Source: Brevundimonas sp. (lineage in GTDB: Bacteria > Pseudomonadota > Alphaproteobacteria > Caulobacterales > Caulobacteraceae). Taken from it: a stretch of 51,057 nucleotides of DNA. Positions 25,360 to 35,014 of the stretch are shown here, piece after piece. The translations under genes were made by a program, and so were the position numbers. The stretch lies in contig NZ_JACESA010000018.1 of NCBI RefSeq assembly GCF_013912065.1, forward strand, positions 1-51,057. Direction: 5' to 3'. Below the pieces are notes generated by a model, which worked only from the letters and a program-made list of their open reading frames with translations, was not told the origin of the DNA and did no database searches. How positions within the stretch are numbered: the first letter of the stretch is position 1; each line of letters starts with the position of its first letter.

Positions 25360-26133
25360 ATGCTGATCCACCTGTCGTCCTGGCCCGAGATCGACGCCCG
25401 CCTGAACGCCGACCTGCCGCTGTCCAAGACGGTGGTCGTGCCGATCGGCTCCAACGAGCAGCACGGCCCCACCGGCCTCCTGGGCACCGACTGGCTGTGC
25501 CCCGAGATCATCGCCCACGAGGCGGAACGGACCGACGATACCCTGATGGTCGCCCCGACCTTCAACATCGGCATGGCCCAGCATCACCTGGCCTTCGCCG
25601 GCACCATTTCCCTGCGCCCCTCCACCTTCATGGCCGCGATCACCGACTGGGTCTCGTCGCTGAGCCGGCACGGGTTCGAGCGGATCTATTTCCTGAACGG
25701 GCACGGCGGCAATGTCGCCACCATCGAGGCGACCTTCTCCGAAATCTATGCGGAGTGGAGTTTTGTCGAGGAGGCGCCTCCGTTTGTCCTTAAGCTGAAG
25801 AACTGGTGGGATCTGCCGGGCGTGCACAGCCTGTGCAACCAGATCTTCCCGACCGGCCACGGCATGCACGCCACCCCGTCCGAGATCGCCGTGACCCAGG
25901 CCGCCTATCCCGACCGGATCAAGACGGCCGAATATTCGCCCCGGATCGCGCCCAGCGGACCGATCCGCGACGCCCTGGACTATCGCGCCCGCTTCCCGGA
26001 CGGCCGGATCGGATCGGACCCGGCCCAGGCCAGCCCCGAGAAGGGCCGGCGGATCATCGATCTGGCGGTTCCGGCCCTGCTGGCTGACATCGCGGCCTTC
26101 GCCGCCGAGACCCGCCCTGGAGAGGCGTTCTGA
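25360..26133 (+). CDS. Creatininase-family amidohydrolase
   Basis: 257-aa metal-dependent hydrolase of the creatininase/MftE type. Metal ligands are in GSNEQHG (Glu and His), LLGTDWL (Asp), and FLNGHGGN (His and Asn), with a Glu later. Natural substrates of most members are unknown; creatinine is unlikely without a degradation cluster. ATG 25360 starts the conserved fold; the tetR gene ends 25 bases before. The next gene, phasin-like, appears to overlap its stop, so the two are cotranscribed. Confidence 0.88.
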   Translation: MLIHLSSWPEIDARLNADLPLSKTVVVPIGSNEQHGPTGLLGTDWLCPEIIAHEAERTDDTLMVAPTFNIGMAQHHLAFAGTISLRPSTFMAAITDWVSSLSRHGFERIYFLNGHGGNVATIEATFSEIYAEWSFVEEAPPFVLKLKNWWDLPGVHSLCNQIFPTGHGMHATPSEIAVTQAAYPDRIKTAEYSPRIAPSGPIRDALDYRARFPDGRIGSDPAQASPEKGRRIIDLAVPALLADIAAFAAETRPGEAF

Positions 26134-26588
26134 CCCGCAAGACCCGCTCGCCCGCGGTTCTGGGCGCAGAGCTGCTAAGCGCCTCGGCCGAGGTGATCGC
26201 GGCGCGGACCACCCTGATGGCCCAGGGTCTGACGGATCCCAGGGGTCAGGACATGGTCGAACTGTCGCTGATGAGCTCCGAAAAGGCCGAGGCCATGGCC
26301 GCCTCCGCCGGCGCCTTGGCGACGAACGCCGGCGCCATGGGCGAACGGCTGGGCCAGGTCGCGCTGGACGAGGGATCGCGGGCGATGCAGGCGGCTATGG
26401 AGATGGCGCAAGCCAGAAGCCCCGTCGAGGCGGCCCAGGCGCAGTTTCGTTACGCCATGGGCTGGTGGGGCCGGGCCACGAGCCAGACCCTGACCCTTAA
26501 TCGCGAACTGGCCAAGGCCCAGCTGGAGGCCATAGCCCCCATCCACAAGACAGCCACTGCCAACGCCAAACGGCTGAGAAAGAGCTAG
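26130..26588 (+). CDS. Phasin-family protein with probable CTG start
   Basis: 152-aa helical protein with Phasin_2 character: repeated Ala/Glu/Met helices (SLMSSEKAEAMAASAGAL) and a C-terminal segment PVEAAQAQFRYAMGWW then ELAKAQLEAIAPIHKTATAN. Phasins coat PHA granules. The reading frame upstream of GTG 26193 stays open and protein-like (LTRKTRSPAVLGAELLSASA) back to CTG 26130, which overlaps the creatininase stop as CTGA and has GGAGAGG four bases before it. I therefore favour the CTG start; GTG 26193 is the conventional alternative. PhaZ at 8335 shows the cell makes PHA. Confidence 0.68.
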   Translation: MTRKTRSPAVLGAELLSASAEVIAARTTLMAQGLTDPRGQDMVELSLMSSEKAEAMAASAGALATNAGAMGERLGQVALDEGSRAMQAAMEMAQARSPVEAAQAQFRYAMGWWGRATSQTLTLNRELAKAQLEAIAPIHKTATANAKRLRKS

Positions 26589-26714
26589 GGGGGCTGAACC
26601 GCCTTGTTCCCATTGCGTGGAGGGATCGCGAGCGAACCCCTCAACCCGCATAACGACGATAGGGGCCGGGTTGCGCCGACATGCTAGACAGGCGCCCCGC
26701 GGGGAGGAAGGACG

Positions 26715-27101
26715 ATGTCCGAAGTTGCAAGCTGGCTGTCCGCCTTGGCCGGGGTCTGGCTGATCGCCGTCGGCTTCTTCATGGCGGCCGCCCCGCGCAA
26801 GGCCCTGTCGGTTCTGGCGGCCATGGGCGGAACGCCCTCTGTTCACTTCGGCGAAATGGCCGTGCGCGGAGTGGCGGGCCTTCTTCTGATTCTCGCCGCG
26901 CCCGCGTCCCGTCTTCCCGGCTGGATCGCCTTCATCGGATGGTTTCTGGTCGTGTCGGCCTTGGCGCTAGCCCTGCTGCCGCGACGATGGCACTCACGCT
27001 ATTCGCGTTGGTGGGCGAAGGAGATTCCGCCAGTCGCCGTGCGCCTGATCGCGCCCGTTTCGATCCTGGGCGGGAGTCTGCTGATCAGATGCCTGATCTG
27101 A
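26715..27101 (+). CDS. Small inner-membrane protein, unknown function
   Basis: 128 aa with three or four hydrophobic segments (about 8-26, 50-65, 70-88 and 105-125) and a basic loop (RRWHSRYSRWWAKE). I do not recognise a specific family. A strong ribosome-binding site GGGGAGGAAGG precedes ATG 26715, which supports a real gene. It lies about 125 bases after the phasin-like gene and faces the MarR gene across nine bases. Confidence 0.75.
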   Translation: MSEVASWLSALAGVWLIAVGFFMAAAPRKALSVLAAMGGTPSVHFGEMAVRGVAGLLLILAAPASRLPGWIAFIGWFLVVSALALALLPRRWHSRYSRWWAKEIPPVAVRLIAPVSILGGSLLIRCLI

Positions 27102-27109
27102 GCCGACCC

Positions 27110-27724
27110 CTAGACGGTCTCGACCACCTTCAGCCGGGGCTTTTTGACCTTAGAGGCCTTGGCCGGGCGGACCGCCTTCTTGGCGGCCTTTTCGGCTTTC
27201 TTGGCTTCCTTCTCGGCCAGCTTCAGCGCCTTTTTGGCGGCTTTGGCCTCGGCCTTGGCGGCGTCGGGGGCCGCGTCTGCGGCGGCGGCCAGTTCGGCCA
27301 GCTGGGCCAGGAAGGTGTCGCGTTGGCCCTTGGGCAGCAGGCCCATGATCCTCTTGTCGGCGGCCTCGACCAGGGGGCGCGCGGCCTCGAGCCGGGCAGC
27401 GCCCTCCGTGGACAGACGGACCGCCTTGGCGCGGGCGTCCAGGGTCGAGCGTTCACGCTCCAGCAGGCCCTTGGCGGTCATCCGCGTCACCAGGTCAGCC
27501 AGGGTCGAGCGGTCGATACCGGTCATCCGCACCAGTTCCGTCTGGGTCAGGCCGGCCTTCAGCGAAGCGGCCTCGAGAACGGCGAACTGGCGCTGGGTCA
27601 GGCCGTTGGCGCCCATTTCCTCGGAATAGATGTCCAGCGCCAGCTGCAACGCGCGATGCATCAGATGGCTGGGAGAGGTGGCCAGCGGCCCGACCTTGCG
27701 CAACGACTTGCCCGACTTGACCAT
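27110..27724 (-). CDS. MarR-family regulator with histone-like Lys/Ala tail
   Basis: 204 aa. Residues 20-150 form the MarR winged helix (LTQRQFAVLEAASLKAGLTQ, VRMTGIDRSTLADLVTRMTAKGLLER, LDARAKAVRLSTEG). The last 50 or so residues are a repetitive Ala/Lys tail (KAAKKALKLAEKEAKKAEK...) ending in KPRLKVVETV, resembling the tails of histone H1-like bacterial proteins. The tail could add nonspecific DNA binding. Upstream DNA holds two TTAA motifs, eight bases apart. Target genes are unknown. Confidence 0.9.
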   Translation of the reverse strand: MVKSGKSLRKVGPLATSPSHLMHRALQLALDIYSEEMGANGLTQRQFAVLEAASLKAGLTQTELVRMTGIDRSTLADLVTRMTAKGLLERERSTLDARAKAVRLSTEGAARLEAARPLVEAADKRIMGLLPKGQRDTFLAQLAELAAAADAAPDAAKAEAKAAKKALKLAEKEAKKAEKAAKKAVRPAKASKVKKPRLKVVETV

Positions 27725-27849
27725 TCGACCGTCCCCCGATTGTCTTTCGTCCGCATGCGTATCAGCGCCGCTTTACGATTTGACGCGAGAAGTATGTCCG
27801 TTATGCGACATTCTGTCTGTAGGCTACCCCGCTTAAATCAACGGTTAAG

Positions 27850-28506
27850 CTATAGCCCCGGATCCGGCGAGACGGGGCCGGGCTCCTCGTCCTTGGGCAT
27901 GTTCTTCATGATCAGCGGCACCTGGGACAAGCCGAAGATCGAGGCGGCGATCCACAGGACACCGCGGAAACTGGTCCAGACATCGTTGGGATTGGGCGTG
28001 TCGCGGCCCAGGGCGTGCCAGATGGCGGTGACGGCGGCGGGGCTGCGGAAGATCTCGTTCAGGATCGCCACGGTCAGGAAATAAAGGCCGTAGCGCTGGG
28101 TCAGGGTGCGCCAGGCGGCGTCATTGACCTTGATGGCCGAGCCCAGCAGGGCCTTGAACGGATACTTCTTCAGCGGGATCGACCCCAGCAGCACGATCGC
28201 CAGCAGGCCGTTCTGCACCGTCAGCTTCAGCTTCACATAGAGGTCGTCCTGGGTGAAGACCGTCAGCAGGCCGAACACCAGGGCGAACAGGCCGGTGATC
28301 AACGGCAGGGGTGCGAACCGCCGCTCCACCGCATAGCCCACGACCAGGGCCAGGGCCGAAGCCCCGACCAGGACCCAGGTGGCCAGGATCATGTCGCGGG
28401 TGGTGAAATAGCTGATCATGAAGGCGGCCAGGGCGCCGAAGTCGACCAGCTGGCGAATCCACTGGCGGTTCTTCCTGGGCTCAGGCGAGGCGGGGGCGTC
28501 GGTCAT
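27850..28506 (-). CDS. ispZ: Inner-membrane-spanning protein YciB / septation protein A
   Basis: 218-aa polytopic membrane protein of the YciB/IspZ family, linked to envelope integrity and septation. Five to six hydrophobic helices, with the family segments LVDFGALAAFMISY, LKLTVQNGLLAIVLLGS, LLGSAIKVNDAAWRTLTQRYGLYF and LNEIFRS. It ends in a charged tail rich in Pro, Glu and Asp. The ftsY stop lies two bases upstream, so it is cotranscribed with ftsY. Confidence 0.9.
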   Translation of the reverse strand: MTDAPASPEPRKNRQWIRQLVDFGALAAFMISYFTTRDMILATWVLVGASALALVVGYAVERRFAPLPLITGLFALVFGLLTVFTQDDLYVKLKLTVQNGLLAIVLLGSIPLKKYPFKALLGSAIKVNDAAWRTLTQRYGLYFLTVAILNEIFRSPAAVTAIWHALGRDTPNPNDVWTSFRGVLWIAASIFGLSQVPLIMKNMPKDEEPGPVSPDPGL

Positions 28507-28507
28507 C

Positions 28508-29443
28508 TCAGTCTTCCAGTCCCACCAGCGAACGCGAGAAGGCGCGCGCGTCGAACGGTTGCAGGTCCTCGATCCCCTCGCCCACCCCGATCAGCATCAG
28601 GGGGGCGTCCGAGGCCTGGGCCACGGGCACCAGCACCCCGCCCCGCGCCGTGCCGTCCAGCTTGGTCATGACGATGCCGGTGACGAAGGCCGTGCGGCCG
28701 AAGATCTGTTCCTGGGCCAGGGCGTTGCGCCCGACCGTGGCGTCCAGCACCAGCAGGGTGTCGTGCGGGGCGTCCGGATCCACCTTCTTCAGCACCCGCA
28801 CGATCTTCAGCAGTTCGTCCATCAGCGCGGACTTGTTCTGCAGCCGGCCGGCCGTGTCGATCAGGACGACGTCGAAACCTTCAGCCTTGGCCTTGGCGTA
28901 GGCGTCGAACGCCAGCCCCGCCGCATCGGCGCCGTCGCGGCGGCTCTCGAAATGGGCGCCGGCCCGTTCGGCCCAGACCTTCAGCTGTTCGCGGGCGGCG
29001 GCGCGGAAGGTGTCGCCGGCGACGATCATCACCTTGGCGCCCTTGCCGGTCAGGTCGGCGGCGATCTTGCCGAGCGTGGTGGTCTTGCCCGAGCCGTTCA
29101 CCCCGACGAACAGGACCACATAGGGTTTGGGACCGTTCAGCGGATCGAAGCTCGCCTGACGCGGCGACAGTTCGGCGGCGACGGCCTCCGCTAAGGCCTC
29201 CTTGACCTCTTGCTCCTGAGCCTCCTTGCCGAACTTCAGCGCCCGGAAACGATCGACGATCCGGGCCGAGGCGGCGGGACCGAGATCGCTTTCCAGCAGA
29301 TGCTCCTCCAGCTGCTCCAGCGAGGCCTCCGACAGGGGTTCCTTGACGAAGCTGGCGACGACCTGGTCGGTCATCTGTTTGGAGGAGCGCGAGAGTCCGG
29401 CGGACAGGCGCTGGAACCAGCCCTTTTTCGGCGTGTCTGTCAT
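28508..29443 (-). CDS. ftsY: Signal recognition particle receptor FtsY
   Basis: Membrane-associated GTPase that docks SRP-ribosome complexes to the translocon. The 311-aa protein has a short acidic-poor N-terminal region (KKGWFQRLSAGLSRSSKQM), the helical N domain, and the G domain with GVNGSGKTTTLGKIA (G1), DTFRAAA, DTAGRLQNK (G3), TKLDGTARGG (G4) and the closing GVGEGIEDLQPFD. It lacks the long A domain of E. coli FtsY, which is usual in alphaproteobacteria. It is followed by ispZ. Confidence 0.97.
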   Translation of the reverse strand: MTDTPKKGWFQRLSAGLSRSSKQMTDQVVASFVKEPLSEASLEQLEEHLLESDLGPAASARIVDRFRALKFGKEAQEQEVKEALAEAVAAELSPRQASFDPLNGPKPYVVLFVGVNGSGKTTTLGKIAADLTGKGAKVMIVAGDTFRAAAREQLKVWAERAGAHFESRRDGADAAGLAFDAYAKAKAEGFDVVLIDTAGRLQNKSALMDELLKIVRVLKKVDPDAPHDTLLVLDATVGRNALAQEQIFGRTAFVTGIVMTKLDGTARGGVLVPVAQASDAPLMLIGVGEGIEDLQPFDARAFSRSLVGLED

Positions 29444-29511
29444 GGACTGGCTCTAGCGCGCCGGCCGTCCGACGTCACGTCCAACCTGCGGGGCGTCCCG
29501 AGCCTGCGACG

Positions 29512-29844
<333 letters not shown>

Positions 29845-29883
29845 TCAAGCCGCGCCGCCCGCGCAAGGCCGTAAGTTTACGCC

Positions 29884-29979
29884 GTGGCTCAGGCCTGTAT
29901 CGACGCGGACGTGCCGCTGGCGACGAACGACGCCGACCTCCGACATTTCACAGCTCATCTCGGCCTGAAGCTGGCCTAA
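29884..29979 (+). pseudogene. Remnant of a PIN-domain (VapC-type) toxin, C-terminal end
   Basis: A 31-codon open stretch ending in TAA translates to a peptide with IDADVPLATNDADLRHF then LGLKLA. This matches the closing part of PIN-domain toxins, where a short strand LxTND is followed by a helix DFxxF and a final GLxL. No upstream half or antitoxin remains between the ferredoxin start and here. It is best read as the leftover of a lost vapBC locus; a chance match is possible because it is short. Confidence 0.6.
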
Positions 29980-29999
29980 AAACCGGCCTGAACGACAAA

Positions 30000-30025
30000 G
30001 CCCCCGGAGCGCGAACTCCGGGGGC
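30000..30025 (-). terminator. Hairpin terminator of the sdh operon
   Basis: Perfect 10-base stem GCCCCCGGAG / CTCCGGGGGC with a 6-base loop (CGCGAA), 26 bases past the sdhB stop on the minus strand. On that strand the stem is followed by CTTTGTC, a weak T tract. It should end transcription from sdhC through sdhB. Confidence 0.75.
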
Positions 30026-30050
30026 TCGTCATGTGGCTCGTCCGTCGACC

Positions 30051-30848
30051 TCAGGCCGCCTGTTTCTTGCGGCTGGGGGCGACCATCAGCTTCTTGGTTT
30101 CGGCGATGGCCTTGGCCGGGTTCAGGCCCTTGGGGCAGACCTGGGCGCAGTTCATGATGGTGTGGCAGCGGTACAGTTTGAACGGGTCTTCCAGATCGTC
30201 CAGACGTTTCTGGGTCGCGTCGTCGCGGCTGTCGGAGATCCACCGATAGGATTGCAGCAGGGCCGCCGGGCCGAGGTATTCTTCCTGGTTCCACCAGTAG
30301 CTGGGGCAGGAGGTCGAGCAGCAGGCGCACAGGATGCACTCGTACAGGCCGTCCAGTTTTTCGCGCTCGGCTGGGGTCTGGAGGCGTTCCTTCTCCGGGT
30401 CCGGCTCGTCGGACTGGAGATAGGGCTGGATCGAGTCGTACTGGGCGTAGAACAGGCTCAGGTCCGTCACCAGATCCTTGACTACCGGCTGGTGCGGCAG
30501 GGGGGCGATGGTGATGTTGTGCGAGGCGCATTCGTCCCAGCCCTTGGTGCAGGCCAGGGCGTTGCGCCCGTCGATGTTCATCGAGCACGAGCCGCAGATG
30601 CCCTCCCGGCACGAGCGCCGGAACGACAGGGTCGGGTCGATCGTGTTCTTGATGTGGATCAGGGCGTCCAGCAGCATCGGGCCGTGGTCGCCGGTCGGCA
30701 CCTCATAGACGTCCCAGCGCGGATCGGCGTCCACCTCGGGGTCATAGCGATAGACCTTGTAGGTCTTGACGTCCTTGGACCCCGGCGCGGCCTTGAAGAC
30801 CTTGCCCTTCGTCGGCTTGGAACCCTTGGGGAGAGTGAGCTGAACCAT
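30051..30848 (-). CDS. sdhB: Succinate dehydrogenase iron-sulfur subunit
   Basis: 265-aa subunit that passes electrons from the flavin to ubiquinone in complex II. The 2Fe-2S cluster is bound by [21 protein letters not shown], the 4Fe-4S by [12 protein letters not shown], and the 3Fe-4S by [17 protein letters not shown] 30848 overlaps the last base of the creD stop (TGATG). It is the last gene of the operon, separated from sdhA by creD, and is followed by a strong hairpin. Confidence 0.97.
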   Translation of the reverse strand: MVQLTLPKGSKPTKGKVFKAAPGSKDVKTYKVYRYDPEVDADPRWDVYEVPTGDHGPMLLDALIHIKNTIDPTLSFRRSCREGICGSCSMNIDGRNALACTKGWDECASHNITIAPLPHQPVVKDLVTDLSLFYAQYDSIQPYLQSDEPDPEKERLQTPAEREKLDGLYECILCACCSTSCPSYWWNQEEYLGPAALLQSYRWISDSRDDATQKRLDDLEDPFKLYRCHTIMNCAQVCPKGLNPAKAIAETKKLMVAPSRKKQAA

Positions 30849-32350
30849 CAGGATATGTCCTTGGCCGCGGCGCCGGTGATGCCGTACCAATCAAGCTTGC
30901 GAGTGAAATACATGACCGCGAAGATCGCGGCGAAGCTGGCCAATGCGCCGACCAGCAGGGCGTAGTCCTCCAGCCGCATCAGTACATAGATGAGACCGTA
31001 GAGGAAGGTGAAGGCGATCAGGGCGCGAATGCCCTGGCGCCGGCTGTCGAAGGTCCATCCGGCATAGGCCGAGATCAGCGCGACGGTCGCCGTCGCCGCC
31101 AGGGCGAAGCCGATGTCGAAGCCGGTGTGTTCGGCGATGGACAGCAGCAGCATGTAGAAGATGACCTGGGCCAGACCGATCAGGATATATTGCGCCGGGT
31201 GCACACGTCGTCCGGTCGTGGTCTCGAACAGGAAGAAGGCCAGGAAAACCAGGCCGATGAACATCGGGGCGTATTTCAGCGAGCGGCTGACCGACTGATA
31301 GGGGTTTGCCGGCTCAACGAAACTGACCGCCAGATCGGCCGCGCCCAGCCGCGCCAGGGCCCCGGCGTCGCCCTCGGCGGGAATGCCGCGCGCCACGAAG
31401 GGTACGCTCCAGGCCGCGTCGAACCCCCCGTCCGCCGTCTCGCGGCGTGTCGGCAGGAAGCCGCCGTTGTAGGAGGGGTGGGGCCAGTCGCCCTTGATCG
31501 CAGCCTCGGTCGTGCCGGCGAAGGGGAGGACTGAAATCCTCTGCGCGCCCGAGAAGGTCGCCCGACCCGACACCTGCAGTCCGCCGGCGCGGTCGGTCAG
31601 GTTCAGCGGTGTTCCAAAGAGCTTCAATTCGGAACGGGGCGCCGTGGCGGACCGCATGTCGACGCCTGGATCGGTGGTCAGGGCGACCGACGGATCAAGC
31701 GTCGAGGGCGTCAGCACGGCGTTACGGCCGCCGATCTTGAGCGTGATGTCGGAGCGGGCGCCCCGAGCGTCGGATGCGCCGACCAGAATCTCGGCGCGGC
31801 TCCAGTCCAGCACGGCGCCGGCCGGCGCTTCCGCGCCCGCGCGGTCCAGATCGAACTGGGCGGAATAGCCGACCTGGGCCTCATAGACGGCGACGCGGAA
31901 CAGTGAGCGGCGACGCACTTCGGAATCCGTGTCCACATCGATCCGGCCCTGGGCCGGGAAGACGTACCAGACGCCGGTCTGGATTCGGTCAGCGGCGAGG
32001 TTCGGGGCCGGGGCGACGGGGGCGGCAATCTGCGAGGCAGCGACGACCCCGGCCGAGCGACTGTAGGGGATGGCGATGACCGGCCCCAGGAAGGTCTGTT
32101 TGCCACCCATCAGGTCGCCGACCTCGGTCGCGACCCGATCGGCCCGATTGCTGCGATCCATCAGCAGGCCGAAGACGAAGAGGGCCGGAATGCTCATCAG
32201 CAGCGCCAGGGCGCAGACCAGCAGCAGCTTCAACCCCAGCGACCGCCGCGGCGTCGCCTTGCCCAACGCAAGACGCGCCGCCGTCGCCGCGCTGATCTCG
32301 AACGGCGTGGCGGGACTGTCAGGCTGTGCGTCTGAAGGCGGCTGGGCCAT
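30848..32350 (-). CDS. creD: Inner-membrane protein CreD
   Basis: 500 aa. One helix near the N-terminus (about 42-65), a long periplasmic region (about 70-335, with [11 protein letters not shown] and [11 protein letters not shown]), then about five closely spaced helices ([36 protein letters not shown] and later). This is the CreD layout; in E. coli CreD belongs to the CreBC regulon and affects envelope integrity and colicin tolerance. Here it sits inside the succinate dehydrogenase operon, six bases after sdhA and coupled to sdhB, with no creBC nearby. Confidence 0.92.
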   Translation of the reverse strand: MAQPPSDAQPDSPATPFEISAATAARLALGKATPRRSLGLKLLLVCALALLMSIPALFVFGLLMDRSNRADRVATEVGDLMGGKQTFLGPVIAIPYSRSAGVVAASQIAAPVAPAPNLAADRIQTGVWYVFPAQGRIDVDTDSEVRRRSLFRVAVYEAQVGYSAQFDLDRAGAEAPAGAVLDWSRAEILVGASDARGARSDITLKIGGRNAVLTPSTLDPSVALTTDPGVDMRSATAPRSELKLFGTPLNLTDRAGGLQVSGRATFSGAQRISVLPFAGTTEAAIKGDWPHPSYNGGFLPTRRETADGGFDAAWSVPFVARGIPAEGDAGALARLGAADLAVSFVEPANPYQSVSRSLKYAPMFIGLVFLAFFLFETTTGRRVHPAQYILIGLAQVIFYMLLLSIAEHTGFDIGFALAATATVALISAYAGWTFDSRRQGIRALIAFTFLYGLIYVLMRLEDYALLVGALASFAAIFAVMYFTRKLDWYGITGAAAKDIS

Positions 32351-32356
32351 GGTGGA

Positions 32357-34141
32357 TCAGTACACCCGAGCCTTGGGCTCGATGTACGCGATGTCGTCGG
32401 ACATCGTGTAATTATGCACGGGACGGTAGTCGATCTGGACCTGTTCGCCCGGACGCTTCCACGCCAGGGTGTGTTTCATCCAGTTGGCGTCGTCCCGGTC
32501 CGGATAATCCTCGCGGGCGTGAGCGCCGCGCGATTCTGTGCGGTTCAGACCGCTCTCGATTGTAACCACGGCCTGGGCGATCAGGTTGTCGTATTCCAGG
32601 GTCTCCATCAGGTCCGTGTTCCAGATCAGACCACGATCGGTGGTCTTGATGTCGGAACCGGCGGCGTCGATGGCGCGCAGCTTGTCCGTACCCTGTTGCA
32701 GGGTCTCGCCGGTGCGGAACACCGCCGCGTCGGCCTGCATGGCCTTCTGCATGGCCAGGCGCAGCTCGGCCGTCGGGGTCGAGCCATCGGCGTGGCGGAA
32801 GCGGTCCAGCCGGGCCAGGTGGGCGTCGGTCTGGGTCTTGGAGGCCGAAGGCACGGCCGAGGCCTTGTCCACCACCTCGCCACAGCGCAGGCCGACGGCG
32901 CGGCCGAACACCACCAGGTCGGTCAGGGAGTTGGAGCCCAGGCGATTGGCGCCGTGCACCGAGACGCAGGCCGCCTCGCCCACGGCCATCAGGCCGGGCA
33001 CCACGCTGTCGGGGTTGCCGTCGCGCAGGGTCAGCACCTCGCCGTGATAATTGGTCGGTATGCCGCCCATATTATAGTGGACGGTCGGCAGGACCGGGAT
33101 CGGCGCCTTGGTCACGTCCACGCCGGCGAAGATCTTGGCGCTTTCGGAAATGCCCGGCAGGCGCTGATGCAGGATCTTCGGATCCAGGTGGTCCAGGTGC
33201 AGGAATATGTGATCCTTGTTCGGACCCACGCCGCGGCCTTCGCGGATTTCGATGGTCATGGAGCGGCTGACCATGTCGCGCGGGGCCAGGTCCTTCACGG
33301 TCGGCGCATAGCGCTCCATGAACCGCTCGCCTTCCGAATTGGTCAGATATCCGCCCTCGCCGCGCGCGCCCTCGGTGATCAGGCAGCCGGCGCCATAGAT
33401 GCCGGTCGGGTGGAACTGGACGAACTCCATGTCCTGCAGCGGCAGGCCGGCGCGCAGCACCATGGCGTTGCCGTCGCCGGTGCAGGTGTGGGCGCTGGTG
33501 GCGCTGAAATAGGCGCGGCCGTAGCCGCCGGTGGCCAGCACGACCATCTTGGCGCGGAACTGGTGCAGTTGGCCATTATCGAGTTGCAAGGCGGTGACGC
33601 CGGTGCAGGCGCCGTCCTGCATGATCAGGTCCAGCGCGAAATATTCGACGAAGAACTTCACTTCCCGACGGACCGACTGGCCGTACAGGGTGTGCAGGAT
33701 GGCGTGGCCGGTGCGGTCGGCGGCGGCGCAGGTGCGCTGCACCGGGCCCTCGCCGAAGTTGCGGGTCATGCCGCCGAAGGCGCGCTGGTAGATCTTGCCT
33801 TCTTCGGTGCGCGAGAAAGGCACGCCCCAGTGTTCCAGCTCATAGACGGCCTTGGGGGCGTTGCGGACCAGATATTCGATCGAGTCTTGGTCGCCCAGCC
33901 AGTCCGACCCCTTGACGGTGTCGTACATGTGCCATTGCCAGCTGTCCTCGCCCATATTGCCCAGCGAGGCGGAGATGCCGCCCTGGGCGGCCACGGTGTG
34001 GGAGCGGGTCGGGAAGACCTTGGTCACGCAGGCGACCTTCAGGCCCTGCTGGGCGGCGCCGAGGGCGGCGCGCAGGCCGGAGCCGCCCGCGCCGACGACA
34101 ACGACGTCGTATTCGTGATCGATAAGTTCGTAAGCAGACAT
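32357..34141 (-). CDS. sdhA: Succinate dehydrogenase flavoprotein subunit
   Basis: 594-aa catalytic subunit oxidising succinate to fumarate. FAD motif [17 protein letters not shown], the covalent-FAD His in [18 protein letters not shown], active-site segments including [15 protein letters not shown] and RGEGGYL, and [16 protein letters not shown] near the C-terminus. It is 7 bases past sdhD. Length is typical of mitochondrial/alphaproteobacterial SdhA. Confidence 0.97.
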   Translation of the reverse strand: MSAYELIDHEYDVVVVGAGGSGLRAALGAAQQGLKVACVTKVFPTRSHTVAAQGGISASLGNMGEDSWQWHMYDTVKGSDWLGDQDSIEYLVRNAPKAVYELEHWGVPFSRTEEGKIYQRAFGGMTRNFGEGPVQRTCAAADRTGHAILHTLYGQSVRREVKFFVEYFALDLIMQDGACTGVTALQLDNGQLHQFRAKMVVLATGGYGRAYFSATSAHTCTGDGNAMVLRAGLPLQDMEFVQFHPTGIYGAGCLITEGARGEGGYLTNSEGERFMERYAPTVKDLAPRDMVSRSMTIEIREGRGVGPNKDHIFLHLDHLDPKILHQRLPGISESAKIFAGVDVTKAPIPVLPTVHYNMGGIPTNYHGEVLTLRDGNPDSVVPGLMAVGEAACVSVHGANRLGSNSLTDLVVFGRAVGLRCGEVVDKASAVPSASKTQTDAHLARLDRFRHADGSTPTAELRLAMQKAMQADAAVFRTGETLQQGTDKLRAIDAAGSDIKTTDRGLIWNTDLMETLEYDNLIAQAVVTIESGLNRTESRGAHAREDYPDRDDANWMKHTLAWKRPGEQVQIDYRPVHNYTMSDDIAYIEPKARVY

Positions 34142-34148
34142 TATGCGA

Positions 34149-34553
34149 TCAGGCTCCGAGACCGGCGGGCAGGGGCGCCGAACCCAGCGCCAGCCGCACG
34201 ATGAAGAAGACGCTGGCGGCCGCCAGCACGAGGAAGACCAGGTTCAGCAGACCCAGCAGCGCCTTGCGGGCGCCCGGCTGGGGCACGTAGTCCTCGAGGA
34301 TGACCTTCCAGGCCAGGCTGACATAGCAGAAGAAGACCACGGCCGTGACGGCCAGCAGGCCTGCGTTCAGCGGACTGGCGAACCAGTCCAGAACGACCTT
34401 ATAGGCCGCGCCCGCCAGGGTGAAACCGGTCGAGGCGACCCACAGGCCCAGCGGCAGCAGGATCACCAGCAGCACCCGCTCGGCGGCCCATTCGCCGGCG
34501 CCGTGGCGCTCCGAAATCTTGACGTTGTTCTTGAACTTGGCGGCGCCGCTCAC
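34149..34553 (-). CDS. sdhD: Succinate dehydrogenase membrane anchor subunit
   Basis: 134 aa with three membrane helices (about 26-44, 62-80 and 98-122). The anchor SdhD sits with SdhC to bind heme b and ubiquinone. The N-terminal [16 protein letters not shown] segment is typical of alphaproteobacterial SdhD. GTG 34553 overlaps the sdhC stop (GTGA). Confidence 0.9.
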   Translation of the reverse strand: MSGAAKFKNNVKISERHGAGEWAAERVLLVILLPLGLWVASTGFTLAGAAYKVVLDWFASPLNAGLLAVTAVVFFCYVSLAWKVILEDYVPQPGARKALLGLLNLVFLVLAAASVFFIVRLALGSAPLPAGLGA

Positions 34554-35014
34554 AGCGAAACCCTCCCGACAGCGAACAGGACGACCCAGAACAGGACCGC
34601 CAGAGGAACCGGCGCCCAGACGGCGATGTTCGACAGGGTTGTCGATGTCTTGATCGTCAGGCCGTTGCCAGTGTCGTTAATGGTGTGGCGGGCGCCGTTC
34701 AGGATGAAGGAGAACAGCACCGCCGTCAGGCCGAAGCCGACGAACAGGCCCAGCGGCGATCCGGCCAGGGCCAGGGCGGTCTCGTAAGCTTCAGGCCCGC
34801 AGGCCAGGGCGCCGAGCCAGGCCGTGACGAACAGGACGCCGACGGTTGCGGCGATGATGGTGGCCCGGAACAGGATCGAGGCGGCCATGGTCACATGCCA
34901 GCGCCAGATGTCCATGTGGGGCGAAAGCGGCGTGACGTGACCGTTGGGCTGGGTGACGAAACGACCGGTCCGGTCGCCGGATGCAACCCCCGGGGTCGGG
35001 CTGGGCTGAGTCAT
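34550..35014 (-). CDS. sdhC: Succinate dehydrogenase cytochrome b556 subunit
   Basis: 154 aa, three membrane helices. The family signature TPLSPHMDIWRWHVTMAASILFR holds the quinone-site Ser/Arg region, and LNGARHTIND the heme-ligand His. ATG 35014 is chosen over an in-frame ATG at 35029, since it gives the usual MTQPSP start. It opens the sdhC-sdhD-sdhA-creD-sdhB operon. The 200 bases upstream hold the promoter region shared divergently with the next gene; I see no clear known operator there. Confidence 0.92.
   Translation of the reverse strand: MTQPSPTPGVASGDRTGRFVTQPNGHVTPLSPHMDIWRWHVTMAASILFRATIIAATVGVLFVTAWLGALACGPEAYETALALAGSPLGLFVGFGLTAVLFSFILNGARHTINDTGNGLTIKTSTTLSNIAVWAPVPLAVLFWVVLFAVGRVSL

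Noticed and set aside
27833-27848. TTAA-N8-TTAA near the MarR gene, resembling a CtrA site
   Set aside because: The CtrA consensus has a 7-base spacing; here it is eight, so it does not fit.
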